Assembly: GCA_947044365.1 (NCBI GenBank)
Contig: OX345645.1
Span: 89,501-153,500 of the forward strand
Reading direction: 5' to 3'
Length of the DNA: 64,000 nt
DNA from: Petrosia ficiformis
Lineage: Eukaryota; Porifera; Demospongiae; Haplosclerida; Petrosiidae
The position numbers and the translations under genes are program-made. This document shows, one piece after another, positions 24,164 through 38,268 of this stretch (the stretch's first letter is position 1; every line of letters begins with the position of its first letter). Under the pieces are notes generated by a model that saw nothing but the letters and a program-made list of their open reading frames with translations, ran no database searches and was not told the DNA's origin.

Positions 24164-26139
24164 ATGAGTTCCTCAGCTAATAAATCATGCTATAAATCAC
24201 TCTATACATCTTCAAAAAGTCATGGACAAGAAGAATTGGTAAGAAAATTGAGTCCTTTATGTAGTGAGAAAACTGTTTGTTCCAAATGTAAGGTGAGATT
24301 TTAATTATAAATTAATTAATTTTTGATTGTCATAAAATCATATTATTCAGAAAGAGAATACATCACTTAAGAAAGAGCTCAGTGAATTGAAGTAGGTGAT
24401 TGTATTTTATGTTTATAATTATTAATAAATTGTGTTTTAGATGCCAATATACTCAATTGATACAAGAAACTTCACATGAGAAATTCAGTGAGAGAAGAGT
24501 TAATTTATTAAAAGCTCAAGTCCTCCAGTTAGAGAGACAGGTATGTGTCATGTGATCAATTAATCTTGCTATATTTATGATGTATATTAGGTGATCCTTT
24601 TGTCACATGCAATAAACAGTAGATCAATTCTTTTATCACAATTACAAATAATGACTATTAATATGGAACAAAAAATAAAGTGTGTGTTTATTATTATTAT
24701 TATTATTATTATTATACTTAATTATGTTATTAGCGACATGATTGGCCAATGTAAGCCAGAACCAGCCAATCAAATTACTCTGCAGCTACAATCATTACTA
24801 ATGGATATAAAATGTTTTTCTAAGTCTACAGTTTCAGTTGATAAGGTTATAATCTATTCATCAATATAATAATTATAATTATTAATAGACATGTAATGAA
24901 GAGTCTTTAGTATGTTTAATACCTTATACTGGACGATATTTGGAAAAGAATTCCTCAATATTAGATACACTTAAGAGAGGAAATATTCATTTTAATCACA
25001 CTGTGAGTTGATATTTATTACACTGTTGTCTTAATATCAAATGGTTTTTGTGATTCAGAGCTGGCTTGAAGGACAGTTGTCAACAGTTCGTTATCATCTG
25101 ATACAATTACATTCATCACTAAAGATAATACCCAGTGTTAACACACCAACATTATCATCTATTGATCCATTATACGCTGTGATAACTAGAGTTGGAAAAC
25201 AAGCTGTAGTGTGTATAGAAGAACTCACACAGGTCTGTCAGGAACTAATGACATTTAGTCTCTTAGTACCAGGGGTATGTTGATGTATGTAATGGCTAAT
25301 CTCGTCAGTCAGTATACAGGACTATTCGATATATGATATCAATTATATATATATAGCAAATACCTCATGATTCAAAGACAAAAAGACATGTTAATATTGA
25401 TGAATTATTAAAGGAGTTACCTCCCTTTCTACGAAACAAGCAACTGGTGAAAATATTGAATACTACTAAAAACATGTAGTAAAATATAATCTGGTAGGGA
25501 AAAGATTTATTACAAGTTGTAATTGGATCTCTAAATCAAGAGTATGATCGGCTGAGCTGTCAGGTGATATAACATACATATCATGTGATAGGTATTTTAT
25601 GTATAAATAGGTCAAGATATTGGAAGAGGCTTTAGATGCACACAAAAATGACTATCAGAAACATGTGGAATATATTGAAACAATTTTAAAAACCATAAGG
25701 TAAGATGGTATTCATGTTATGAGAACTATATACATGTCATGACAGTGAGAAGTATAGAGGATTCATTCAGTCAGTGTATGATACATTGGTAAAACCACTA
25801 CAAGGTATATTACTATATAATATGTATTCATTCTTTGATAAGTAGTATTCTCAATCAGAAATTACTGACTGTTATAAGTCATATATGAGGGATGGCTCTG
25901 CACAGAATATAATACAATGTCTTGATAGAAATATTGGATTAGTGAGTCTCAATATCATTGTACTCAATTATATAACATTGTATATCTGTCAGCTTCAAGA
26001 AACAATGGACAGAATTAACGAAATTACTAAAAACAAAAATGACAAAGGTAATGAATATTCGTAGCGATTATTATATAATTATGAATCATCAATAATTTTA
26101 GATATACTTAACCTCAAATCAATTGGAAGAGGACGCTGA
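24164..26139 (+). CDS. Coiled-coil protein of unknown function, probably ciliary
   Basis: Starts MSSSANKSCYKSLY (ATG 24164) and can be followed through about ten short exons to TGA 26137-26139 (last residues LNLKSIGRGR). A CSKCK motif and a heptad-rich helix come first (KKELSELKCQYTQLIQ, LLKAQVLQLERQ). A central part (NHTSWLEGQLSTVRYHLIQL, VCIEELTQVCQELM) and further helices follow. No catalytic domain, signal peptide or membrane segment is seen. A nearby ATG at 24124 gives only a short upstream frame ending at TAA. I do not recognise the family. The shared X-box promoter with CFAP161 is the best functional clue and points to a cilium or basal-body role. Confidence 0.75.
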
Positions 26140-26235
26140 TAGTATAATATGTGTGTGTGTGATATAGTTGTACACTTGTTATTAAATAATAAAAAGCAAT
26201 TGGATAAAAGCCACACCCATCAGTTTGGACTATCA

Positions 26236-28667
26236 ATGGATACAACAGACTTGAAGCAGTGGTGTGGACAAGAATTAACTAAACTTCTTCGGTTTACTGT
26301 TGGAGATGAGTTAGTAAGGTAAGTGTATTTTTATCTGTTCATTAGTGATTTCTACATTTTATTTAGTTATCTCATGTCAATGAGAAGTGAATCAGATATT
26401 GAAGAGTATGTTAAAAGTTTATTAGGGAAACAGTACCAAGGATTTTTAAGAGAGTATCTAGTACGATGGAGATCACTCATTGAAGAGAAGCATGGTTGTG
26501 AAAATGAAGATATTATGTTTCCTTTGCGACGACCACGACAAGACGAGCTGATATTATTTGCTGAAAAGAAGGGAAAGACAAAAGCAAAAGAGTCAAAGGT
26601 ATACATTCCATGTGACTTTATTTTAATGTCGAGTACATCATAAACACATACAGATTAACATTGGAAAAGGGGTACCCCCTGGATTTTCAAGTAATCATAT
26701 ACACAATACAACCTCTTCAACATTTCCAAAACATAAAACAAAGTTTGTACCTCTTATGAGTTGTGAAGGGCAACACAAAATGTCTATTCATGTACCAGGT
26801 AGACATGTTTGTCAGTGTGTAGGTCAGAAACACAATCTGATTAACAACTGCTTGGAGTGTGGACGAATTGTTTGTTCACAAGTATGTTAATAATGGATAA
26901 TGATTGTGTGGAGTATAGTGTTAATGAATGAATGATAAATAAACAATTTTTTAATTCAGAATAATGAGTATGGTATTAATGAATGAATAATAAACAAACT
27001 ATTTGTTAATTCAGGATAATGAGTATTAATGATAAATAAACATACTATTTGTTAATTCAGGAGGGTTCAGGTCCATGTCTCTTCTGTGGAGCTGTTGTGT
27101 TTACAAAAGAAGAAGAACAAGTTCTTTCCCGAGACTCAAGGAGAGCAGAGAAAATGAAGGAAAAAATGTGGCAACAATATAACATCAAAGTGAGATATTT
27201 AATTATGTTTTACTATATATTAGTTAGTGATTATAATATTATAGGGTGTTGAACCAGTCTTGAGTCTACATCAAATAAATTCTGAAGCTATGGAATTTGT
27301 CAAAGCCTCTGAACATAAAGATAAGTTACTAGAATATGATAGAACTAGGTATGATATGTTAATTGTTATGTATTATAATTATATGCATAATCTCTATTAA
27401 TAGCATTAGTAGAACTAAAGTTATGGATGATGAGTCAGATTATTTCACAGTTGATAATCGCTGGTTATCTGAAGAGGAAAAGGTAGCATTACAAAAACGA
27501 GAAGATTCTCTTAGAGAACAGAGATATGGTAATCATCGCAGTGTGAAAGTTACATTGGATTTTGCAGGAAGGAAAGTTGTTGAAGAAGATAATAAATTAG
27601 GTATAATGAACATGTTATGTGAATAATACATTAATAAGTCTCTTTATGTAGACATTTATACAGAAGAAAATGTAAAAGATCTTGTGACAAAACCAAATAA
27701 GATATCAACTAGTCATTATGAAATATTGCAGAGCAGTATGTATAACCCATCAATACCAATACCACCTAAAAACGTTAGTTATTTTATTACCTATTCATTA
27801 GTATTAATTAATTTACCTGTTAGCGTACGACACATCATAAGATGTCTGACAGATCTCCAACTAGTTATCAACCAATCAGATTACAGGATAGAACAATATT
27901 GGAAATGAGAGACGAAGGTATAGTGACATAATATAAGTGTGTTTATTCTTATTTGTGATGTGTTGTTGTTTTTATACAATAATAAACAACGAATGTTTTT
28001 ATTGTTTTCAGGCAAATGTCTTAGTTTACATCAACCATGGGCCTCGTTAGTAGTATATGGAATTAAAAGGTATTTTGTATAATTATTACATCCATTCTTA
28101 TATATAATAGTGACATTTAGGTTTGAAGGGAGAACCTGGTATACTCATAATCGTGGAAAATTGTGGATTGCTTCAACAGGAAAAAAACCAGAAAGTGAAA
28201 CCATACAACAACTAGAGAGCTTCTACTCTCAACTATATCAAGGTAGATTATTTTAATTAAAAAAATTCTATTAACTTTTCTCAGATCATAGTATTATATT
28301 TCCTGAGGAATATCCTAGTGGATGTTTGTTAGGTTGTGTTGACCTTGTTGATTGTTTCTCACAAGAGGAATATCAGGAGAAGGTATGTGATGTCATATGA
28401 TGTCACCTTCATTTTTTTATTTTGTATCATCAGTTTCCAGATGGTGAGAGTGAGTCTGATTATGTGTTTGTATTCCAGAATCCTCAACATCTTAAATACA
28501 AATTTCAAATTAAAGGAAAACATAAAATATGTATGTTGTTATTAATACAAGTTATTTCATTTCATTACACCCCCACAGCAGGGCAACTCCCTTATGATGT
28601 ACATTTGGCTGCAAAAAGAGGATGTCGAGAACATACAAATTCTCAACACAAATTTAATTATGTCTGA
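26236..28667 (+). CDS. TRIP4: Activating signal cointegrator 1 (ASC-1)
   Basis: The start is MDTTDLKQWC. The conserved N-terminal region is followed by a C2HC5 zinc finger (CQCVGQKHNLINNCLECGR, IVCSQ, GPCLFCG), the signature of TRIP4, which recruits nuclear-receptor and helicase partners and is part of the ASC-1 complex with ASCC1-3. Further on lies an ASCH domain: CLSLHQPWASLVVYGIKRFE, GRTWYTHNRGKLWIAS and GCLLGCVDLVDC. ASCH is a nucleic-acid-binding beta barrel. The C-terminus (DVHLAAKRGCREH) comes from a final exon ending at 28667. The intron 26882-27060 has three copies of the acceptor sequence TTAATTCAG. The gene is convergent with CHAF1A. Confidence 0.93.
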
Positions 28668-28775
28668 GTCTACATCCTGTCCATCTTGTCAAATGACAAG
28701 TATAAATCAATGAATATTGGTAACAAGATCTAAATTTACATGAAAAGATAAGAAATACAATTTTAAAGTAGACGC

Positions 28776-31589
28776 CTATATGTGTATATCAATAGGTACA
28801 ATTATTTTATTACACTCAGCTAATTGTTTGTCCCAGTCAATACCAGTAAAACTAGTGGCATCTTTGACACCATCTGTTGATGGAGGGGATTCATTCTCTT
28901 TGTTGCAAGAGTCTTCTATCACAATAGTATCATCAGGTGTTGTGTTATCAAGACGTTGTTTCTTTGTGGGTGGTTCAGACAGAGAAAGACATCTAGCGAC
29001 ATTCTCACTGTGTGGTTTATAAAATGATGTAGTTTTGTGATCAGGTGGAGTCTTAAAAAAGTCTTGCATCTTTCTTATCTTATTACAAGGAGTCTTTTTA
29101 TTTCCTATTTTCTTATTTGATGAGGCAACTCCTTGTTGAGGTGATCCAATAATCTCAAGAGGAATTACTTTATCTTCGGCGAATCCATATTGCTGTAATA
29201 CACTAGTATGTACATACCACAATGGTTTGTTACTGTGTGTACGTGTTTCTTTGGTAGCTATGTTAGTGATCTTTTGTTCCAGCTGTCGCTTTGATATTCC
29301 ACTTGGATGATGACACATATCATTATGTACCACATTTTCCTCTTGGTTAGGAGTAGTCTTTACAGAGAGAGATTCATTCTTTACTGCAGCCCAATGAGAA
29401 CGGAATATATCAATGAGTCTTTTCATACCTATATTACTACAATGTACTAATCTAATTAGATCTGGCATTGCTATAATAAGTAATAATAATAATATATAAC
29501 ACTTTGATATATATAATATTGTATTTGATGTACCTTGTTCTGGTACACTTAACAAACCATGCTCTCCATTATTTGATCTAGACTCTTGTAGTGTTGGAAT
29601 GGGGATAGGAAGTAACGTCACTGCAGTAAATTGTGCTAGTAAATGATGATGAGGACTTGTATCACTAGATAGGGTTGTCCACACAATTCCAACACACATT
29701 GGTTTCAATGGCTGACATTTTCTAGTAAACTCTACTTCCCATGCCTTTACATTAGCTAGCTGTTTCTTCTCGCGATTATCCTTAGACTACAGGTGAACAC
29801 AAAGTTATTCTACATAATTATAAGTCCCTCAACTTACCATTTCTCCATCACTTAGTTCACCTTCATCCTCAGAAAGATAACCATGAGGAACAAAGAACCC
29901 ATCATTATCATCTTCTTCATCTCCTGAATCACCTTTCTCATCCTAACAAGAGAACAGTCTATATTAATTTCTACTAGATCATTTTAAATTCATCTTACTT
30001 CACTATGTGATATACTCTCTCCAGGATCTTCCTCCTCCCAATCATCATCACTATCAACAGTATAATCTAACAGTCCCTAATAATTCGTTAATGCTCTTAT
30101 CACATGCAGGTATTGCTTGTCACATGACATACCTCATGTTTTCTAAAAGGATTTCGTGATGTAATCACATTACTTGTCTTACTAAATGTACCCCAATATG
30201 CAGGACGATAGTTTTCATGAAACTGTAATAATTTGAATCTCTTTTCATTTGAAGGGGAAATTATTAATACATCATCATCATCATCAGCATTGTTGTCATG
30301 ACAACCACTCTTTCTCTTACAATTCTTCAAATAGTTGCTGATGTGTATCTGTTATGTAATATTATGTACTAATACATTCCACATAATCACAAACAAAACA
30401 CTGACTTGTTCTTGTACAATTGTATCAAACAGCTTACAATCCGCATTACTGAATGGTTGCCGTGGCAACTCAAAAGGAGTTATAATTGTTCTTTTATTAT
30501 TGGTATTGTTATTAAATTCCTGCAAAATAAACAATAATATAATAAACATGTATTTAGATTTACATGTACATTACACACCTGGTTACCATCTGGCTTTGAA
30601 AAAAATCCCAAAAATTTCTGTTTCACTAATCGTTCTTTTCTTATCTAATAAACATTATTTATCACTAAATGAAGGAATTGTTCATTTCTCCTTACTTTCT
30701 CTTCCTTAATAATATCTTCTTCTCTTTCTTTCTCTTTTTTAATCATCTCCTTTATCTTCTTTGCAGCTTGCTTCTCTCTATACAGAAAAATACAAAATCA
30801 TTACAATGAAATTAAATCAACTAAGTGTCTCTCACATCATTTCCTCCATTTTACGTTTTCTCTCAGCTTCCCTTTTCTCTTTCTTTTCAAGTCTTTCTCG
30901 TTCTTCTTTCTCTTTCTTCTCTTTTCGCTCCTCCTCTTTTTTCTTCCGTTCCTCCATTTTTGCTTGCCTCTCTGCTTCTTTTTTTGCTTTTATTTCAAGT
31001 CTGTTTCGGTCTCTTTCTGCTATTATCATTATCCTTTCTTTTTTAGTAAGTTTAGGACGAATCTGAACCAAAATAAACCACACCCACCAGGAAAATAAAA
31101 TGTTTATTTATAGCAAGGAAATGATATAGACAATGTTTACAATATAACATATGTAATAATTAGGGTAATTATCAAAGCATGTGAAACTTCATTAATACTA
31201 ATAGGGCCAGGGATGGGCAATATTTTTATTATCATGATAATCGTGATTAAAATTTCCTGTGATAATCATAATTATCGTGGTCACAAAAATAATGATTATT
31301 GTGCCATAACTTTCAGTACTATCACATCTAAATCAGTTTTTCAACACTGACTTGATAAAATTATCACTTATTATAAGAATTCAATACATAATCTGTACCT
31401 TCTGTGGTTTTGCCACATGATGCAAGGAGTCACAGGTCACATGACTATCATCTGACGAAATTGGAGATCTGTTTAATATGCCTGTTTTTTGATCATCTAA
31501 TACAATAATTCCATCTTCTGCACCTGTTAATTTATAGATATAATTGTAATACACTTTTTAGCCATAAATTATATGATGTGTAAAATTAT

Positions 31590-31636
<47 letters not shown>

Positions 31637-31639
31637 AAT

Positions 31640-31672
<33 letters not shown>

Positions 31673-31811
31673 TATATTATATGTATATATACATACCTCC
31701 CATCAGATTTGTAGATGTTGCTTGGACAAAATATCTATCAGTGTGGTTTTCTACATTTATTGTTTTCTGTAGAGCTATTATTACTTCTTTCTTTGTAATA
31801 AATGCATCCAT
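28776..31811 (-). CDS. CHAF1A: Chromatin assembly factor 1 large subunit (p150)
   Basis: The start is MDAFITKKEVIIALQK (ATG 31809-31811). A very long KER region (runs of Lys/Glu/Arg, about 30720-31080) is the charged helix that binds DNA in CAF-1. Next come FFSKPD, PFELPRQPFSNADC, YRPAYWGTF and an acidic ED patch (DYTVDSDDDWEEEDPGE), the CHAF1A histone H3-H4 binding hallmark. A winged-helix-like C-terminal part follows, ending IIVPIDIHI at 28776. KMQDFFKT is close to a PIP-box (PCNA binding) motif, but its position differs from vertebrates, so this is a suggestion. The factor deposits H3-H4 behind replication forks. E2F-type sites lie just upstream of the ATG. Confidence 0.93.
31590..31695. 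repeat. (AT)n repeat in CHAF1A intron
   Basis: Two long TA tracts separated by TATAATAATTAT. They form an AT-only region in the intron before the first CHAF1A exon. Confidence 0.9.
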
Positions 31812-31842
31812 TGGCTGGCCTTCTAGGATTCAACTATAACAC

Positions 31843-31877
31843 TTGGCGCCTAGCGGGAAATAATAACGGCGCATGCG
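31843..31877. promoter_or_regulatory. E2F-like and NRF1-like sites upstream of CHAF1A
   Basis: TTGGCGCC (31843-31850) and GCGGGAAA (31853-31860) match E2F cores. GGCGCATGCG (31868-31877) matches an NRF1 core. They lie 30-65 bp upstream of the CHAF1A start codon. CAF-1 is an S-phase gene and an E2F target in other animals, so the placement makes sense. Confidence 0.65.
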
Positions 31878-32250
31878 TACTAGATGTACACTGATATTTT
31901 TTTTGTTTCCAGGGTAATATAAAAGAATTCTAGGAATGTACCTCACAAAGAGCTCTGGTAGTGAATAATGGAAATGCTAGTATATTGATTGCTCACTTCT
32001 ACACATCCAAACCGTCAGACCACAAGACTCGCCCTTATCCATTCCCATTACTCTAGCCTCTCAGCCTCGGGGTTCTATTCGTTCTCGTGTAAAGATTTAT
32101 CTCTACGTGTGTTCTGTTTCGCCCTAAAGTCAATTCGAATTGTCAATGATAAAGTTGAAAAGTGTATAAACTTTGTACGAGTACTTCTATTATACTAGTG
32201 AGAATAACCTGGATTATAAACTGATCGTTTATCTTCACATATAAGCTGAG

Positions 32251-32281
<31 letters not shown>

Positions 32282-33520
32282 TATAAATTAATTATCTATA
32301 CCTATAATTTCGCTGCTGGTCTGCCAGTAGGTATGAGCGGACCTTTGTATATTCAAACCAACATCTGCTTAGTTGGTTAAGGTTAAAGGTGAGAACTTGT
32401 TCATGTATATATATATATATAACTTTTTTTTTTACAGTACTGTTTTCAGTATTTTGAATGTAATTAACATTCCAAAGTTGTTTCCTAGGTAACATCATTG
32501 TACATTCTTTTGACATCATACTGCATTCCTCAACTTTTGTATCACTAATGACATAATAATATTAAAATATTCAGTATTATAAGTAACCTTTTTTCTAGGC
32601 TATTTTATGTTTCAAACACTACAAATGAATTGGGAAAAATTTGTTATTTTAATATTGAAAGATAGTTACCACTAAGTCAGTGGGATGGTTTAACCACTTA
32701 TAAACTAGGATTCCTGTGCTATAATGACTAGGGCTTCTAATTGGTATTAAAGGACCACTACCAAAAATTCCACCTGTGCAAATTGTGTGTAAATTAATTA
32801 GTTGGATTTATGTATATGCCAGTACAACTTAAAATGATTTCATGTTATTAATCTATATAATTATATTATGGTGAATAATTCGTATCCTAAAATTGTATTT
32901 TACACATATTACATAGTTTTATGATAAGGGTATTCTCAGAAGTGATATCAAGTTTATAGTTATGACATTTCATATTCAAGTGACAGTTTTTATCTATAGT
33001 AGCACATGTGGTGTACTACACTAAACATTTTGTGCTTTTTTTAGTTGTTTTGTAATCAGATCAACAGTTATTCAAAACACAGTGTGTGTGTGTGCCTCAA
33101 TATCATACATGTCTTTAGTATAATACAGTATTATCAATTGTATAACAATTACCATAATGTATGTTGTTTTAACTCTTTAAAGAAAATGTCAGTTCTAAAC
33201 AGAGTCGTGTTATTTTTGATAACGGCATTATTATTCTTCCTTTCTAACAATATGGACTTGTTTTCATACTGTACATCTAACACCTATGTTTATCCTGTGT
33301 GTGAACTTAAGTAACTTGAGTGTGGTTATTGTTACAGACAGCTGGTTGACAGGTTTCTCACTAACACAACATACACTGCCTGCACCTTACACCCACACAT
33401 AATGAATTGACCTTTTACAATCTAAACATTCCTTTGATGTTACCGAGCAACACTCACAACATTCTTTATTTTACAGGTAAAACTATTAATAGAGTCTGTG
33501 ATACACTTGACTGATTAAAC
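31878..33520. other. Intergenic region between CHAF1A and the ZNF608/609-like gene
   Basis: No convincing coding exon was found. It holds (AT)n tracts near 32255 and 32405, a GTTTCCTAGGTAAC RFX-like palindrome (32480-32493), a second RFX-like site GTTACCGAGCAAC (33439-33451), and a TTACAG acceptor at 33478 that may precede a 5' UTR exon of the downstream gene. A weak tRNA-like piece is near 32360. Confidence 0.5.
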
Positions 33521-36500
33521 ATGTCTACTGGTACAAATTTCTCTGTTACTCCACCTCCTCAAACTGACCCAATAACTTCAGATAATATGATTAATGGGAT
33601 GATTGGAAATGAGGGAATTGTAGGTGTGGTCAAGAGACATAAGAAGGGAGATCATGGAAGACTTTCTAATCAAGGAAGTGGAAGGGAAGAAGCTCATTTG
33701 AGAAGTAGTAGTAGTAGTAGTGGAGATGATGATGAAATACACGATAAGAGGAGAAGAAAAGGTCAGAGAAAACCTCGTCATACGATATTTCCCATAGATG
33801 ATGAAGATGATGAGAGAACAGACAGTGCTAGTGAAGGAATGGAAATTGATACATCAGACACACAGCACATCAAAGGATATAATCTTCAATTAGCTAAGTT
33901 TCCCACTACTCATCCAGCAGCATCGATTCTTAAACCATTATCACCAATGCTCACTGTTGGCTATGGAGGTGATTTAGTTGTATCACATACAACTCATCAC
34001 CAGGATAGTTGTGGTACACCTATCCTAGATTCTCCCCACAATTCTGATGGTCATGTATCATCATCAGGAATACTATCTCCTGAGATTTCTATTGCTCCTC
34101 AGGTTAGTAAACAGGTGTATACATACTCTCATGTCAAGCCTGTAAAGTGTTTACACTTGAGCTTCTCTTTTCACAGGCTATTTCCCTCCCCTAATAGAGC
34201 AACATACTTTATTAACCACTCCTTTCCTTGTGTATATATTAAGAATGTGTGTGAAACTCAGCAATATAAACTAATGAATACTACATTTTATCATTTTGTA
34301 ATTATGTTGAATATAATGATTCCCAATATATGAATATGGGAAAACAAATGAATATCTTATTTCATGCATGTGGGATGTAGAGTAATGACCTTCTCTGATA
34401 TTACATAACAATGAGAATATAATTATTATTATTAGATTATATTAATAAGGTCACATGATTCACTTTGTGGTATGTATTGTTATCCATCTGTTCACATGAA
34501 CTTGATTTACATAAAAAACAATAATTTAACATCGCTGCTAAAAGCTTCACTAAATTATAATATGTATAATTTATGTAATATTACATAACAAGTACATTGT
34601 ACTTGACACAAAGTGCAGCACACTTGTGTCATACATGGGCAATGTTCTGTGACATGATTATATTATATATAATTATCATATTTGGTATTGAACAATATGT
34701 AATCATTTTATCATTATGCTTATGCTTTAAGTGTGTGATAGAGCATGTGTTGTACTACATCTAACAGATGTTTGATGAAAGGGGAGCATGATAACATGTG
34801 TACATATCTGTGTATGCATTACTACATACCACAACATATAGGGCATGGCTAAAGGACATTGTCTTTATATCATATAGAATTTGCAACATCACATTATTAT
34901 TGTAACATATCGAATTATAGATTATAGTATATTGTGGTAGACTTTGTGTCATGGTTTTAAATTGTGGAATACAATGTATACAATGTACATTAGTAGATAG
35001 TATACAGATACAATGTACATTAGTAGATAGTAAACAGATACAATGTACAATAGTACACAGTAGTACATTGTAATATTAGTACATATATAGGTAATACACA
35101 CATTGTAATATTAGTACATATATAGGTAATACACACATTGTAATATTAGTACATATATAGGTAATACACACATTATAATATTAGTACATATATAGGTAAT
35201 ACACACATTGTAATATTAGTACATATATAGGTAGTACACACATTGTAATATTAGTACATATATAGGTAGTACACACATTGTAATATTAGTACATATATAG
35301 GTAGTACACACATTGTAATATTAGTACATATATAGGTAATACACACATTGTAATATTAGTACATATATTAGGTAGTACACACATTGTAATATTAGTACAT
35401 ATATAGGTAATACACACATTGTAATATTAGTACATATATAGGTAATACACACATTGTAATATTAGTACATATATAGGTAGTACACACATTGTAATATTAG
35501 TACATATATAGGTAGTACACACATTATAATATTAGTACATATATAGGTAATACACACATTATAATATTAGTACATATATAGGTAGTACACACATTATAAT
35601 ATTAGTACATATATAGGTAGTACACACATTATAATATTAGTACATATATAGGTAGTACACACATTATAATATTAGTACATATATAGGTAGTACACACATT
35701 ATAATATTAGTACATATATAGGTAGTACACACATTGTAATATTAGTACATATATTAGGTAGTACACACATTATAATATTAGTACACACATTTTATATATC
35801 ACACATTACAACTGATCATTATAGTAACAAGGATGTTGTGGTAATATTGTCTGGATATGGTAAATACTATCTTTAATGTTGTTATTACATAATGAGACAG
35901 CTTTCATACATACATATACATGTACCTTATCAAATTACAAGAAATACTTGAAATGGCTAGGGAGAATACTATTGTGTCTAAATATAACACCACTGATAAC
36001 ATTTAATTATATTCTACCTTGTAGGGCCCTTCTCCACTGACTTCTAGTCGTGATAACTGTGGGACAACATTACTTCCATTAGCAACCACTCCTGTGATAG
36101 CAGGGACTGGAAATATTCATAATGGTAGTAATTCTGTTCTGTCTTCTTCATCTATTACTGCTGCAGCTAATGCTTTACCATTTGCAGGATGGTGGGGACA
36201 ACCAACAATGTACAGGTAGGTTACCATGGATACCTACCTTACCATTCATCAATAATAACTTATTTCAAACTCATATAGTCCATTTTGTGGTCCAGGTGGG
36301 AGTGTAGCTACTACTCCTGTTGGTACAGATGCTACTGCTTATCTTAGATCAGGAACTAGTGTGTATTTACGTGCTGTTATATGTCACGAGTCAGATGGTA
36401 AGTTTTGTATATGTGTGGGCATTACTATAGACTATTGTATTTATACAACTGTTGGCTTAATGCCAGTGTAATGTGATAGTCCAAATAATAACTTAGACTT

Positions 36501-37745
36501 TACTATAATTGTTATTTGTAATTATATCATATTGTTATCAAATTCTTGTGATACTGTAGTATAGTAGTCTCCTTTGATCTATGAATATGCAGTTACTATG
36601 GTTACACATTACTAGCTGGCAACTACAATGCAATTTTAAAGCTTCTGTATACTATTAATTGTCTGTTGTGTTGTGACCACTAATGTTGCTATGAAACCTT
36701 ATATAAACAGGAAATGAATTGTAAATTTTCCATCTAGATATTGTAATATCCATATTAGGAATATGAGTTATGTTTTATAAAGCCATAAGTATACACAACA
36801 AAGATAATTTTTCCCATGTCTAGGAATTGACCAAATGTAGTCACCATGACAATTTAATTATAATCATATCAGAAATGTAACCTGAGCATTTGTGTGTGCA
36901 TAGCTGTGTATGGTATATAAATTCTGTATTAGTGAAATTATTAATATTCATAATTATTGATGGGATATTGTCACCATGTAATGATGTAACAAATTACCAT
37001 ACTAAGTACAATCAAATTTACTTATAGTTTGTTAAACTTTGTTATGATGTTTATGTCTGTTTGTGTGTTTGTGTGTGTGTTTGTGTGTGTGTGTTTGTGT
37101 CTGTGTGTGTTTGTGTGTTTGTGCGTGTTTTGTGTTTGTGCGTGTTTTGTGTTTGTGGCTTGTGTGTTTGTGTGTCTGTGTATGTATGTATATGTCTGTG
37201 CTTGTGTGTATGTATATGTCTATGTTTGTGTGTATGTCTATGTCTGTGTATATGTCTATGTTTGTGTGTATGTCTATGTCTGTGTATATGTTTGTGTGTA
37301 TGTCTATGTTTGTGTATATGTCTATGTTTGTGTGTATGTCTATGTTTGTGTGTATGTATATGTCTGTGTATATGTCTATGTTTGTGTGTATGTTTATGTT
37401 TGTGTATATGTCTATGTCTGTGTATATGTTTGTGTGTATGTCTATGTTTGTGTATATGTCTATGTTTGTGTGTATGTCTATGTTTGTGTATATGTCTATG
37501 TTTGTGTGTATGTATATGTCTGTGTATATGTCTATGTTTGTGTGTATGTCTATGTTTGTGTGTATGTCTATGTTTGTGTGTATGTATATGTCTGTGTATA
37601 TGTTTGTGTATATGTCTATGTTTGTGTATATGTCTATGTTTGTGTGTATGTATATGTTTGTGTGTATGTCTATGTCTGTGTATATGTTTGTGTTTGTGTT
37701 TATGTCTATGTCTGTTGGTATGTCTGTTTGTGTATATGTCTATGT

Positions 37746-37787
<42 letters not shown>

Positions 37788-38207
37788 ATATAAATGTTAC
37801 TGAGAAACTGGAAATTTAATATTAATATGAAACCAGACATGAAGGGGTGGTATAGTCTGCTATATTATTGTATATTATTAGCTAATGACATAATTATTAT
37901 ATTGAATGCTATTAATAATAAATATTTGTTGATCAACAGATAAATAATAATTATTATTATTATGTATAATAATACAATTATGATAGAATTGCTTTTTCAG
38001 TGAACAGTTTGTTTACCATGCAGTTTATAAACATCTCTTTTGATGTAACTACATATGGTCATGTGTATTATTTAATATTATAAAACACAATTTGTCATTT
38101 ATAATGAGTTTTAGTATTGTTATCAAATTATGGTATATGTTGGCATAGTGAAGTAATTGGGTCTGTCCCTAACCACATGTAATAATCATAATTTACTATA
38201 ATTATAT

Positions 38208-38268
<61 letters not shown>

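Noticed and set aside
30456..30469. Perfect X-box GTTGCCGTGGCAAC, and GTTGTCATGACAAC near 30292
   Set aside because: Both lie inside CHAF1A coding exons (ELPRQP and GCHDN), so codon content explains them.
37029..37819. Three long open frames (246-254 codons) of Cys/Val/Tyr repeats
   Set aside because: They are different frames of one TG-rich satellite inside an intron.
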